A stretch of 49,334 nt of DNA from a virus: the IMG/VR virus record IMGVR_UViG_3300015360_000007, positions 1 through 49,334 of that record; one strand, 5' to 3'. The translations under genes and the position numbers were made by a program. Below, one piece after another: positions 27,033-37,037 of the stretch (its first letter is position 1; each line of letters begins with the position of its first letter). Below the pieces are notes generated by a model, which was given only the letters and a program-made list of their open reading frames with translations, was not told the DNA's origin and did not search any database.

Positions 27033-27094
27033 ATGGTAACCTTCTTATGGATGCGACTTTATAGGTCTAGGTAGAAACTATTAATCTACCGGTG

Positions 27095-29389
27095 TTATTT
27101 ACGGGTAAGTATGGCTTCGGTCCCTGATTGGCTATTTCCTATAGCGGCTAAAGGCTTACTTGCGGCTTGGCTCCGTCCTGACCCGCCTGTAGGTCCTTCC
27201 TGCTGCAGAAAAGTAGTCTGCAAAGCTTTAATGGAACTGCTTTTAAAACTATAATCAACGGGAGCATCAAATAGCAAACTTAGCTGAGCTTTTTGTTTAT
27301 AGCTCATTTTATCTGCCATTGCTGGGGCTTTTTCCATTACTTTGGCTTTAATTTGCATATATAAATTTGGATACACATTTCTCAATACCTCTACGGTTTC
27401 TGGCGCTAGGGCATTAGCCTTTAAATCTTCTAATGCTTGTAACGGGTTATCCAATGCGTGCATATAACGTTCAAATTTTGCCGTTTCTAGACTGGAAGGC
27501 TGCCATGGCTTTTTCCCTAAGATTTGTAAAGCCCCAATATCCGCAGATTGTTTTGGTATTTTAGTATTAAGAAAATTCAGAGCCCGCATAAACACTTGGT
27601 CTACGTTGTCTGCCGTATTAGGGATAGTGTCTTTTAAATGCGAAGTTGCCCGAATTAAAATTTCGCCTAATTTTTCCGGATCAGTGCGCAATAAATCTAT
27701 ATTTTTCTGTAAATTCTGCAAAGCTCCCACCTTAGTTTCGGCGCCAGAAGGTTTTTGCTGAGATAAATCTTTAGTTAAAAAAGAATCATTTAGTATGGAC
27801 AAAGATCTGGGAGCAAACTTACCGCCCGTGCCAGACATAAAATCGTTAACTGAATTTCCAATTCTTTTAGCTACATCAACCGTATTTTTTTCAACATTAG
27901 TTAGTATATTTAACTTTCGTCTAAAATCAGATTCGGCGTAGTTTTTTACCCCTATGCCTGCTGCGGCAATGCCGGTAAAATCAGATGCAACACCAACACC
28001 CGCAAGTAAAGTGTCTTTTAAACTGATAAAGCCCTTTTCTGCATCTTTTGAAGCTTTCTTTTGCAGTCCGGAACTAAGTTCAGTTGCGGTCCCGTAGTCT
28101 AAATTTAACTGGCGTAACTTGGATCCCAGCTGTGACTCGGGCGCAGCGATTGAAACGTTGTCGGCAAGGTTTAGCAACTGGTCTCTTAACGCTCTAGACC
28201 CTTCTCGGGCTATGTTCTCGGCTACGGGCAGTTGTCCAGTTTTATCCCACCGGGCTTGCTGCTGAAACTGTATTTTTAAATTCTGCAATTCCTGTCCTGT
28301 AATTGGGTCTAAACTATTGTATGCAGATTTTAGGTTCTTAATGTCTTTATCTATACGCTTAACGTTCTTTTTAGCTTCCTCAAGAGGCAAGCCCTTAAAC
28401 GTATTTTTTAGCTCCTCAAGGCGGTCCGTAATTGCGTTACCTACTTGCCGCTTGTTTAGCATTAAATCAGGTCGACTAGTTAATATACTATCTGTCTGCA
28501 CTAAAGTATCGCCAATTTCAGATCCAATACGACCAATATCAGCGTGTACTTTTTCAAAAAACGTAGCAGCAGAGTCGGTCAAGCCCAAGGTTCCCGATCT
28601 TTGGAGATAGCTTTGAGCATTGTTAAATACGACTTTATTCTTTTCAAGTAATTTTGTTACTTCAGTTGGTGTTTTTCCAGCTAATTTCCATGCTTGATAA
28701 TTAGGATCAGATACGCTGACTGTTTTTAATGCAATATCTTTAACTGTTCCGCCTGATCCAACTATTGGGACCAGTGCTTGTTTTTTTCCAAATAGAGCGC
28801 CAATTGTTCCGCCAGTTGCGCCTCCGGTTATGGCGCCTAGACCCGCTGAAGCAACTAAATTTTCGGCATTAAAGTCTGCCTTGCCCAAAGCGTCTTCGGA
28901 CACTAACTGACCTAATCCATATGCGGCGCCTTCTACGGCAGACCCAGCTATTTTAGGCACAGTTTTTTGTACAATTGATTTGGCTAAAACTTTTGATCCG
29001 GTACCCAAAAGCGCCGAAGCAATAAACTTTTCTGAAATTAAACCTGCCTTGGCTACGGCGCCAACAGCTGTAGCTTGCCCGCCAGGAATTAACGCCGGAG
29101 CCACAGCGCCAGCAATTTCTCCAGCAATTGAAGCTTTAGGATTTCGTTCCTGTAGTTCTTTTAAGGTATTGGCATCTACCAGTCCAGATTTAACCATTGC
29201 TTGGTCTGATAATCCAAAAGTTGCTCCGCGAGCAGCGCCAGCAAGTGCGGATTTTACCGGGCTAGCGCCGAATGCTTTTTCATTATCGATTTCTAATTGC
29301 GCAGCAGCAATTGCGGTTGCGTCAACGGGTGTGACTAAATCCGGCGTTTCTATTCCATCAAAATTAAGTTTATTTAAATCTATAGCCAT
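27095..29389 (-). CDS. Large candidate ejection protein (764 aa)
   Basis: The first 200 residues are rich in Ala and Gly with several long amphipathic or weakly hydrophobic segments (GATGGTIGALFG). The rest is helical and charged. This composition and the location downstream of the tail-tube genes, next to two other large helical proteins, fit the internal ejection proteins of short-tailed phages, which leave the virion to extend the tail through the cell envelope. No peptidoglycan-cutting motif is visible. Weak GAGT ribosome site. Confidence 0.6.
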   Translation of the reverse strand: MAIDLNKLNFDGIETPDLVTPVDATAIAAAQLEIDNEKAFGASPVKSALAGAARGATFGLSDQAMVKSGLVDANTLKELQERNPKASIAGEIAGAVAPALIPGGQATAVGAVAKAGLISEKFIASALLGTGSKVLAKSIVQKTVPKIAGSAVEGAAYGLGQLVSEDALGKADFNAENLVASAGLGAITGGATGGTIGALFGKKQALVPIVGSGGTVKDIALKTVSVSDPNYQAWKLAGKTPTEVTKLLEKNKVVFNNAQSYLQRSGTLGLTDSAATFFEKVHADIGRIGSEIGDTLVQTDSILTSRPDLMLNKRQVGNAITDRLEELKNTFKGLPLEEAKKNVKRIDKDIKNLKSAYNSLDPITGQELQNLKIQFQQQARWDKTGQLPVAENIAREGSRALRDQLLNLADNVSIAAPESQLGSKLRQLNLDYGTATELSSGLQKKASKDAEKGFISLKDTLLAGVGVASDFTGIAAAGIGVKNYAESDFRRKLNILTNVEKNTVDVAKRIGNSVNDFMSGTGGKFAPRSLSILNDSFLTKDLSQQKPSGAETKVGALQNLQKNIDLLRTDPEKLGEILIRATSHLKDTIPNTADNVDQVFMRALNFLNTKIPKQSADIGALQILGKKPWQPSSLETAKFERYMHALDNPLQALEDLKANALAPETVEVLRNVYPNLYMQIKAKVMEKAPAMADKMSYKQKAQLSLLFDAPVDYSFKSSSIKALQTTFLQQEGPTGGSGRSQAASKPLAAIGNSQSGTEAILTRK

Positions 29390-29420
29390 AGTTTTACTCG
29401 ATTTGTTAGCGGTTTAGCTC

Positions 29421-30962
29421 TTATTTTACCAGATAACCGGCTTTTTTTAAAGCACCAAGTGCTTGATCTCGGGTTAATCCGGGATTATTTTTCATAAGTT
29501 GATCAACCTTGCCTGTATTTGCATCAACTGGTTTGCCGTATTCTTGTACAACTAATTTAGCAGGAACTAGACTATCTTGACTAAGTTTAGTATACTTGGC
29601 ATTAACTATTTTTTGTTTCTCTATTTTATTATCTGCTAATTTATCAGCTTGTAACATAAAGTCCGTTCGCTGCTTATCGTTTAGTCGAGTACCTTGCATA
29701 GCTTTGTTATAAGCATTTCTTATTTGGTCAGGAACGCCAGCCGCATTTTGAGCAGTAGAAAACTCGCCCTCACGAACTGTAGATCCGGGATCAAGAATTT
29801 TCATGTATGAATAAACTAATCCTATGTCCGCAGCGGGCGAATCTTGGACAGCAAATTTCTTTATCTGACCATGACTAGACAATACTTCTTCAGTGCCTAG
29901 TTCTTTTGTTTGTTTATTATACTCTTGTCGCAAACTTTGAGCTCGGTCCATAGTTTCTTTAGACAGACTTGCTGTATCAACATCAGCGCCAGACTGTATG
30001 TTCTTATTCATCAGACTTTGTTGCTGAAATGCTTTGGCTTTTTCAATTTTATCTTGAGTTGCCACATTGAAAGCAAGCATATATTTCTGCTTTCCTTGTT
30101 CTAAGTCGGCAATAGCAGTGGCAGCTCTTTCTTTAATTTCGGGGGCAGCGTATTGAGACGCCTTTTTTTCAATTTGTACTTTTAAAATGTCTACCGCCGC
30201 CATTTGTGCGGCTGCATCTGCTTGGGCGCCGTCACCAAATTTCTGCCTCATCATTTGATATAATTGGTACTGATTTTGAACGCCTTCTTTTTTAGTAGCT
30301 ATATCATTTCTTTGAGAATCGATATCGCGCTCAATCAAAAGATTTAGCCCATCTAACATTGGGTTTGAGCCTTTTTTACCGCCTCCGGTACTAAATCCTC
30401 CTAATAAAATTCCTATACTAGTAGCAATTTTGTTACCGGTGCTCATATTGTTCCAAAGTCTACCTGGATCAATTGTACTTTCAGATAACGTTTTAGTCAG
30501 GGTAACAAAATCATCTTGGGCTTTTGCAAAACTGGCTGCATCTTGAGCATTTCTTTTTCGAGTAGCCTCTGCGCGCTCTTGTTGGGTATTTTCCATTTTA
30601 TCGAACATGGCGGTTTGCTCAGTGGCTTTTTTAATGCCCGAGGCAGCGCCTGCGACTTCAGCTTGCTTTTTTAATTCATATCCAGCTTCAATGCCGGCAA
30701 GATTTTGTTTTATCTGCTCATTATTTAATTCGCCGGCTTCAGCTAAGGTGCTTGGCATTTTTGGACTTACAGGCGCCACACTCGGCATTGGCATAGAAGG
30801 CGCAACCGGTGCAGGAACTGTAGCCATAGGAGCTGTAGCCGGTGCAGCCATAGGAGCTTCAACCGGTCTAGCCATAGGTCCAGAATAAGGGGCAGGCGAT
30901 TCAGGAAGTCCGGTCATAGGCACTTGTTCAAATAATTGTTCGTCAGTTAATCCTGTAGCCAT
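29421..30962 (-). CDS. Candidate ejection/internal virion protein (513 aa)
   Basis: A proline/alanine/methionine-rich N-terminal region with P-M-A repeats (residues about 20-70) precedes a helical, Gln/Lys-rich body with a short hydrophobic patch (IATSIGILLGGFSTGGG). The C-terminus ends in a helical D-Q-A-L-G-A-L-K-K-A-G. AGGGG precedes the start. Grouped with its neighbours as an internal virion protein on composition and position. Confidence 0.55.
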   Translation of the reverse strand: MATGLTDEQLFEQVPMTGLPESPAPYSGPMARPVEAPMAAPATAPMATVPAPVAPSMPMPSVAPVSPKMPSTLAEAGELNNEQIKQNLAGIEAGYELKKQAEVAGAASGIKKATEQTAMFDKMENTQQERAEATRKRNAQDAASFAKAQDDFVTLTKTLSESTIDPGRLWNNMSTGNKIATSIGILLGGFSTGGGKKGSNPMLDGLNLLIERDIDSQRNDIATKKEGVQNQYQLYQMMRQKFGDGAQADAAAQMAAVDILKVQIEKKASQYAAPEIKERAATAIADLEQGKQKYMLAFNVATQDKIEKAKAFQQQSLMNKNIQSGADVDTASLSKETMDRAQSLRQEYNKQTKELGTEEVLSSHGQIKKFAVQDSPAADIGLVYSYMKILDPGSTVREGEFSTAQNAAGVPDQIRNAYNKAMQGTRLNDKQRTDFMLQADKLADNKIEKQKIVNAKYTKLSQDSLVPAKLVVQEYGKPVDANTGKVDQLMKNNPGLTRDQALGALKKAGYLVK

Positions 30963-30964
30963 GG

Positions 30965-33007
30965 TTATTTCCCCTTCTTTTTTGATTCTAATTCGTTTAG
31001 TCGTTTATTTAACTCTGCCTGCGCAGCTAGAATTGCCCCAAAGCCTTTACCATAGTGGACTACTTTACCCGTGGGAGTATCTGAAACCATTTGTTTACCT
31101 ATTTTGGTTTTCTCTAATTCTTGAGCCATGACCGTTACATACTCTCCATGTCCGCGCAAAGGCATGTCAGGTTCTTGATACTTATACTTATGTGCAGATA
31201 AGGCATCTAAGAATTCTTTAATATCGCCAGATCCCGGTTCAATATCTTTTTTAATTCTTTTATCTGAAAAATCATTCGCAATGTCACCCGCGCCATCGGC
31301 GGCAAGAGCCATAGCCGGAGCGGCTAAGGTGCCTCCCGAAAAATACGCTGCGGCAGCTCCCCCAATAACTTTTAGACCCCCCACTACGGTATTTAAGCCT
31401 GGACCTGCTTTACGCGTAGGTTTAGATTGGTCTAATGCCTGTTGGTTCAGACGTAACTGCTGGGAAAATTGGCTTTCTCCAGTCTTTACAGCCTGTTTTT
31501 GCAGACCAAAATTTAGCATAAACTTACTCAAATCTGCATCAGTCGCTACTGCTGCTTGTTCTAAACTAAGTCCGGAGGATAGGTATTTATCCATCCTAGA
31601 GTCTTTAAAACTCTTTTCTTTTAGTGCAAGTTCTTCAGCTACAAACTTATTTTGTTGATTTTTTTCTTGCGCAGATATATCAGCAGCAAACTCGCTTTGT
31701 GCAATATTCGAATCAATTCCCGCTTGAGTTCCAACTTCGGTAGCACTAGATTGAACGTTAATTGCATTCGCGTTTTGCTTTGCCGTAGCATTAGTTATGC
31801 TTACAGTTAGATTTTTTGCTTGATTAGCTAAATTCGCAGCTTGACGCCAATTGCCATTTTGTTGCGCAATTTCCAAATCTTTTTTTACGTTAGTTAATTC
31901 AACTTGTTGATTAAGTTTAGATTGTTCGATTTTAGCATTATTTATTGCAGCAGTATTAGCCAACATTGTTTGCGCGTCTATTCCGCCTTGAGTTAAATTT
32001 CTTGCACTGTCTTGGGCAGAAGTTTGACTAAACGCCGCCTGTTCTAATCCAGCTTGACTAGTGGCTAGATTGGTGTCCTGACCTCTAGTAGTTTGTAGAA
32101 CGTTAGCCAACTGCTCACGTGCAGATAGTTGTTCTTGCATCCGGGCTTGCGCCGATTGATTTGCAAGTTCCTGACCAGATACCGCCATGTTTTGTTGCAA
32201 TTGTCTTTGTTGAAGCGCCGCATTTCCGCCCCGGGATTGACCGGCGATAGCTAACTGTTGCGCTAAGTTTCGGTTTTGGGCAGTTTTTAACTGAGCCCCA
32301 GCTAATGACGGACCTTCGCCAGCAGATTGTGCTTGCAATTGCCCAATTAAAGTCTGTTGCTGAGCTCTAACTTGTTGTTCTTGAGCCCTTTCTATCTTAG
32401 CCGCACGTACTGGATCTGTTTTAGCAATTTGGGCAATTTCAGATTGAGACATTGGTGCAATTTGAGCCGCAGTTGCGTCCCGAACTGTGCCCATGGTAGC
32501 AGCTTCCGCATCCGCAACTGGGTCTAACTTAGCGGCTTCCATGGTTTTAATCTTGCCCACTATAGTTCTGTTAACTTTTCCAGCCGTAATTTTATCAGGA
32601 GCCGTTAATAAAGACTTTTCTTCTCCAATAGTTTTGCCCATTTGGCGCATTTCTGCACCTTGTTTTTCAAACGTGCCTTTAATTTCTGCAGTTGAGTCAG
32701 TTAAATCCGCTTTTAGCGCCGCTGGCTCATTTACTGCCTCGTATTTGGCTGTTTCTTCCGCATCCCAGCCGCCAGATTTGACGTACTGAATGTCCCGGGC
32801 GATGGCGGCTATCGTGTCGTCAGACGTCTTTATAGCGTTATTGGCTGCATCTTGGTTTTTATCAAATCTGCCTGCTGGCTTTAGCGCCCCGCGGGCTACT
32901 CGAGCCTCATGTGCTTTTCTTTCTAAATCTTCTAATAAACGATTTTTTGTATCGGTTAATCGAATCCCCAGATCTGCTTTAGCTATTTTTATTTTTTCAA
33001 CTGCCAT
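30965..33007 (-). CDS. Internal virion-type protein with C-terminal S74 chaperone domain (680 aa)
   Basis: Residues 1-540 are helical and rich in Ala and Gln (long coiled coils), followed by a glycine-rich hydrophobic patch. The last 102 residues (from about 579) form a Peptidase S74 intramolecular chaperone: F-S581-D-K-R-I-K-K-D-I at the cleavage site, then a histidine-containing body, and a C-terminal coiled coil (LAAQAELNKRLNELE). In tail spikes this domain trimerises the protein and then cuts itself off after the serine. Its presence on an ejection-like protein suggests that this one also folds as a trimer and is processed. AGGAAA precedes the start. Confidence 0.8.
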   Translation of the reverse strand: MAVEKIKIAKADLGIRLTDTKNRLLEDLERKAHEARVARGALKPAGRFDKNQDAANNAIKTSDDTIAAIARDIQYVKSGGWDAEETAKYEAVNEPAALKADLTDSTAEIKGTFEKQGAEMRQMGKTIGEEKSLLTAPDKITAGKVNRTIVGKIKTMEAAKLDPVADAEAATMGTVRDATAAQIAPMSQSEIAQIAKTDPVRAAKIERAQEQQVRAQQQTLIGQLQAQSAGEGPSLAGAQLKTAQNRNLAQQLAIAGQSRGGNAALQQRQLQQNMAVSGQELANQSAQARMQEQLSAREQLANVLQTTRGQDTNLATSQAGLEQAAFSQTSAQDSARNLTQGGIDAQTMLANTAAINNAKIEQSKLNQQVELTNVKKDLEIAQQNGNWRQAANLANQAKNLTVSITNATAKQNANAINVQSSATEVGTQAGIDSNIAQSEFAADISAQEKNQQNKFVAEELALKEKSFKDSRMDKYLSSGLSLEQAAVATDADLSKFMLNFGLQKQAVKTGESQFSQQLRLNQQALDQSKPTRKAGPGLNTVVGGLKVIGGAAAAYFSGGTLAAPAMALAADGAGDIANDFSDKRIKKDIEPGSGDIKEFLDALSAHKYKYQEPDMPLRGHGEYVTVMAQELEKTKIGKQMVSDTPTGKVVHYGKGFGAILAAQAELNKRLNELESKKKGK

Positions 33008-33051
33008 AAATTTTATTTCCTATTGGCTACAGCCTATTAAATGTATATATA

Positions 33052-36030
33052 TTATGAACTAGTGCCGTATTTCTTATTACTACTTGGTTTAAACTCTGTG
33101 CCCTTAGTTCCAACAACAAAAGACATGTTGGACCACTCAGCGCCGCGCCCAAGTTCGGTACCAGATTGTATGTCTTCAATCTTTATCTTTATAGATTCGC
33201 ATTTTTGTTTATTAAAGTCAAGCCTAAATTGATATACGCTACCTAGGCTGCCGTAAGGAGTGCCGGTGCCATAGGGGCTATCTTCCCCATAAGTACTAAT
33301 ATCAATAAAATCCGCTGTATCTATAGTTTTAGAATGTTCAGTGCCTTCTTCAAAGTCATAGGTAGCCGTTACTTTAATTTTATGCGGAGAGTAAAAAGAT
33401 CCCAACATTTCCATTCTATAAACTCGTTTAAAATTCTGCATATCGGCAAAACTCATCCACCCAGTAGTAAGACTCATTTTTACAGATGTACCATTGTCGT
33501 GAAATATGTCATTGTTTTTTTTAAACAAAGTTTTGTCAGTTCTTAGATAGTAATAATCAGAATTTAAAACTAACGAGGCTTGCCCGCCATGATTCGTAAA
33601 GGTTGTCCATTGTTGCATAATGTAGTCGTAAACTAAAGCAATGCGATTATCCGTTATAAACACTACTTGGTTATTTTCAGCAATAATGTCCGCATCGCGT
33701 ATACGATATGAGTTAAATCCCTCAACTGGAGCTCCAATATAGGTTAACTGCAAACCGCGGTCTAGAAGATACAGCCCTTTTACAGACTTAAACATGACGC
33801 CCATGGGAGTTAGCACAACACTATTTCTGTCTACGCAGCCAACATCAGCAGACACGAGTTCGGGCTCTGTAAAGCTGTCTTGTTGACCGAGGTTATTTGG
33901 ACCATCACCAGAGATAAAGTATATAGCACTCTTTTTAAATATAAGTAATTTATCATTAAAGGCAAAAAGCGACTCAATTGCTCCGCCTAAAGTGTTTACG
34001 TTGATTACTAAAGCATCATTAAATTCTACAGGCTGGTTTTCAAATCGAATTTTAGAATACTGAACTTGATTTGGGTTTTCAAGTCCGGCTAAAACTAGTC
34101 GATTAGTAAAGATTTCAACTATAGAACTAGCTGGAGAAGCAAAGTTATCTAAAATTCCGCCAGTAGTGTATAAAATTTCTCTGCTAATTAGACTTGTGTC
34201 GGATTCATAATCCGTTATAGTCATAGAATTAAGCAAAGGAAGGTTGTAATCAAATATTGTAGAGGAAGATACTTTATAAAATACCGATCCTAAGTCTTCA
34301 GTGCGGTATAGTTCAACCACAACGTCAGTTTTTTCTGTAATTCTAAGGGTAGGGATCTCAATGTCTTGAGCTTGGACTGCCCCGCCAGCAGATAAGGTAA
34401 CAGTAATAGGTATAGAGGGAGCAGAACGATGCACCTGCCCAAATTTATCAGTCCACATGTACACAGCAACATACTGATATGTGCCATTTGACATATTTCC
34501 GCCAAGTGCGTAAGGGGTTCCGGCGGTCAAATTCTCTGGATACAAATGAAAACCGTGTTCAACTACTTGCAGTCCGTCGTACATAGCCAAAAATCCTGAA
34601 GATATATGTAAATTATCCCCAAGTTCTTTAGATTGTAGGTTATCTTCTAAGTCAAAGTCAAATATTGTTTGATTAACGCCTAAAAGAGAGTAAAATTCCC
34701 CCTCGTCGGTGATAGTTCTACCCTTAATCTGGTTTCCTACAAGGTATTTTTTGTCTCCTAGGGGGGAAACGCGGCAAGGACCGTTGTCTTCAATTAAATT
34801 TCCAGCAAGTCCAACGCTAGTTCGGGCTACTACCCGCCCATAAACGCTTGGTTGGCAAAGAAAATATGTGGATTGCAGAGTTGACGCGTGCAACCCCAAA
34901 AAATACACCTCGGTTTCTTCCATAAATAGCTTTGACGCTATGCCCATGCCCAGGTACCTGTTAATCGCTGGACCTAAAAATGAGCCCACACTGTCAACAC
35001 TTCGCCCTCGAATGCGGTGATTGTATGTAGAGGCAGCAGTTATTTCATAATATATGTCATAAAAGCCTTGGCTTGAGTCTGATTCAAGGCATACCGTATT
35101 AGTTGCATTAACTACGGTTTCGACGTTTACTGGATTTAAAAAAAAAGAGCTTAAAGGCTGCTCTCGAATTAAAAACTTTACTGTTGTTCCGTCGTAATAA
35201 GCGCAGTTTACTCTATCATTGCTGTCTGCCATTACGTTTACAGACACAGATGCGGAGTTTCCTGGCACTGCAAAGGTAGAAGATGTGGCGTTAACTGAAT
35301 TAAGATTAAAAAATGTTAACTCTCCGCCAGCATTGGAAGACTGATAGGCGTAGATTATTTTATCGTTTAAAGACAGGGTATCATATTTATAAACGGCGTC
35401 TACGTTAGATACCAGCGTAGCTTCGGCGGATAGTAGAGTAGGAAATAAAATATTAACGCGCTTATACTTTAGCTTAGAATCTACCGTATCAATATAATTT
35501 ATATAAATCGTGTTCTGAATATTACCTAGTTTCGGGTTAACTCCGGTTGCAGACACTACCCGGTGGTTTAGTAAAATAACGCCAGAAGTTTGATCAAAGA
35601 TAGTTACCATTACGCCGTAGCCGCTATCTTGATATGCGTATGCAGTTACTCCATTAACGGTAAGAGTATCGATATTTTTTTGCTGCCTAGTATCTCTGTG
35701 TATTATTTTTGATTGGGGAAATACGTTATACAACGATCCCTTTTCAATAAAACGTTCAATATTTGGCGCATAAGAATACAGAGTAGTATCCGAATGTAGA
35801 ATCAATTCATCTTTAAATTTAGATATAGAACTAGCAGTCGTAACTATGTTTGTAGTAATTTCTGTTAAATCTATTTTATTGTAGCCGGATCTTTTTTTAA
35901 ATGATTTCATAGACCCAAAAACAACATTTTCTAGTGCCGAAAAAGAGCCTAAGGTTTGTTGTTTGTCATCTATTTTAGTGCTTAAACCATTTTGAAATGA
36001 TATAGGCAGTTCTGATCTTCGTAAAGTCAT
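33052..36030 (-). CDS. Large tail-tube (nozzle/gp12-like) protein (992 aa)
   Basis: The N-terminus (L-R-R-S-E-L-P-I-S-F-Q-N-G-L-S-T-K-I-D-D) followed by A-L-E-N-V-V-F and K-K-R-S-G-Y matches the start of tail tubular protein B and stabilisation-protein homologues. The body is a long series of beta repeats, as expected for a propeller-like nozzle. It lies next to the gp11-like adaptor, as in T7-like gene order. AGGAG precedes the start. It would close the tail end. Confidence 0.75.
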   Translation of the reverse strand: MTLRRSELPISFQNGLSTKIDDKQQTLGSFSALENVVFGSMKSFKKRSGYNKIDLTEITTNIVTTASSISKFKDELILHSDTTLYSYAPNIERFIEKGSLYNVFPQSKIIHRDTRQQKNIDTLTVNGVTAYAYQDSGYGVMVTIFDQTSGVILLNHRVVSATGVNPKLGNIQNTIYINYIDTVDSKLKYKRVNILFPTLLSAEATLVSNVDAVYKYDTLSLNDKIIYAYQSSNAGGELTFFNLNSVNATSSTFAVPGNSASVSVNVMADSNDRVNCAYYDGTTVKFLIREQPLSSFFLNPVNVETVVNATNTVCLESDSSQGFYDIYYEITAASTYNHRIRGRSVDSVGSFLGPAINRYLGMGIASKLFMEETEVYFLGLHASTLQSTYFLCQPSVYGRVVARTSVGLAGNLIEDNGPCRVSPLGDKKYLVGNQIKGRTITDEGEFYSLLGVNQTIFDFDLEDNLQSKELGDNLHISSGFLAMYDGLQVVEHGFHLYPENLTAGTPYALGGNMSNGTYQYVAVYMWTDKFGQVHRSAPSIPITVTLSAGGAVQAQDIEIPTLRITEKTDVVVELYRTEDLGSVFYKVSSSTIFDYNLPLLNSMTITDYESDTSLISREILYTTGGILDNFASPASSIVEIFTNRLVLAGLENPNQVQYSKIRFENQPVEFNDALVINVNTLGGAIESLFAFNDKLLIFKKSAIYFISGDGPNNLGQQDSFTEPELVSADVGCVDRNSVVLTPMGVMFKSVKGLYLLDRGLQLTYIGAPVEGFNSYRIRDADIIAENNQVVFITDNRIALVYDYIMQQWTTFTNHGGQASLVLNSDYYYLRTDKTLFKKNNDIFHDNGTSVKMSLTTGWMSFADMQNFKRVYRMEMLGSFYSPHKIKVTATYDFEEGTEHSKTIDTADFIDISTYGEDSPYGTGTPYGSLGSVYQFRLDFNKQKCESIKIKIEDIQSGTELGRGAEWSNMSFVVGTKGTEFKPSSNKKYGTSS

Positions 36031-36043
36031 CGCAGCACTCCTA

Positions 36044-36700
36044 TTAACTTAAGAAATATGACGTGGATCCGTTGCCAATTATCATCCAAGTTCCGTAATC
36101 AGAATTTAAAACAACGCTACCACCGCCGTCAATTGTATCTGCGCCTGAAGGAACAACAGTAATTGGGTTAGTTCGAGCTGATCCAGATTTATCTTTAATT
36201 ATATAAATTCTTCCTTCGGCTACTGATGCTACAAGCGGCAGTGTAATAGTTCTTGCCGCGGCTGTGTCTACAGTTAAATAAACAAACGAATCTCCGGAGC
36301 CCACAACTAAACTTGTAGTAACATCTTGAACGTCAAAGGCTTGAGCTGCGCTAGGGGTAGAAACTATAGCGCCACCGGCGGTAATTTGAACGCCTAAGCC
36401 CGAGCCGTTAACAAAATATAGGTTATCGTTGTTAACATAAACACTATTTGCATTTAAAGCCCCAGACAATGCCAAAACTTGAGATGTAAATTGAGTTGCA
36501 AATAAAGCGTAAGGTTTATACCCGCCAAAGTTTAGATTAGCGTTAATGTTCAAACCTGAGGTCGGCACTAAAACGCCTTTTCCAGAGGTGTGATCATGGG
36601 AGTCTATCAGCGTTAAAGCCGTATTTAGCTGACTAGCCCACGCCGGACCCAAGGTTACAGTAGGGATAGGCAGTATCAAGTTAAGAAATGGAGTAGCCAT
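36044..36700 (-). CDS. Tail-associated protein with fibre-tip domain (218 aa)
   Basis: The N-terminus has the fibre signature W-A-S-Q-L-N-T-A-L-T-L-I-D-S-H-D-H, common at the base of phage fibres. The C-terminal 80 residues are the beta domain also found at 24670-25170 (T-I-T-L-P, Y-I-I-K-D-K-S-G-S-A-R). It is probably an appendage bound to the tail. AAAGGAA precedes the start. Confidence 0.65.
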   Translation of the reverse strand: MATPFLNLILPIPTVTLGPAWASQLNTALTLIDSHDHTSGKGVLVPTSGLNINANLNFGGYKPYALFATQFTSQVLALSGALNANSVYVNNDNLYFVNGSGLGVQITAGGAIVSTPSAAQAFDVQDVTTSLVVGSGDSFVYLTVDTAAARTITLPLVASVAEGRIYIIKDKSGSARTNPITVVPSGADTIDGGGSVVLNSDYGTWMIIGNGSTSYFLS

Positions 36701-36716
36701 TATTTATTTCCTTTAA

Positions 36717-37037
36717 TTAAAATACCCAGATATCGATCTGACATTCGTGAGAACAAGCTATGGACAGTGTCTTACTCGGTGTCGAATTGGTGTCTTGCAG
36801 GTCCCAGATTCGGCTATCTTTTCTTTTTCTTACTACCATCCATCCTAATGGAATTCGCCCTAATCCGTGAGTTACTTCGTTTGACACCAAAGGCAATAAA
36901 CAAATGTTCTTTACCAAGTTACCGTCAAGCGTAGGGTTAATGACTAGCGGCTCTACAAATGTCTGTATATTATCTTGGACCTTATTTAGATCCGAATTAA
37001 CCGTGTCTAGTTTTTTAAAATTCTTTATAATGCTCAT
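36717..37037 (-). CDS. Small tail-associated protein (106 aa)
   Basis: A helical N-terminus (LDTVNSDLNKVQDNIQTF) is followed by a beta half with T-H-G-L-G-R-I-P-L-G-W-M-V-V, a pattern frequent in small phage tail or fibre-linked proteins. The ribosome site is weak; translation is probably coupled to the gene upstream, whose stop is directly adjacent. Confidence 0.6.
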   Translation of the reverse strand: MSIIKNFKKLDTVNSDLNKVQDNIQTFVEPLVINPTLDGNLVKNICLLPLVSNEVTHGLGRIPLGWMVVRKRKDSRIWDLQDTNSTPSKTLSIACSHECQIDIWVF

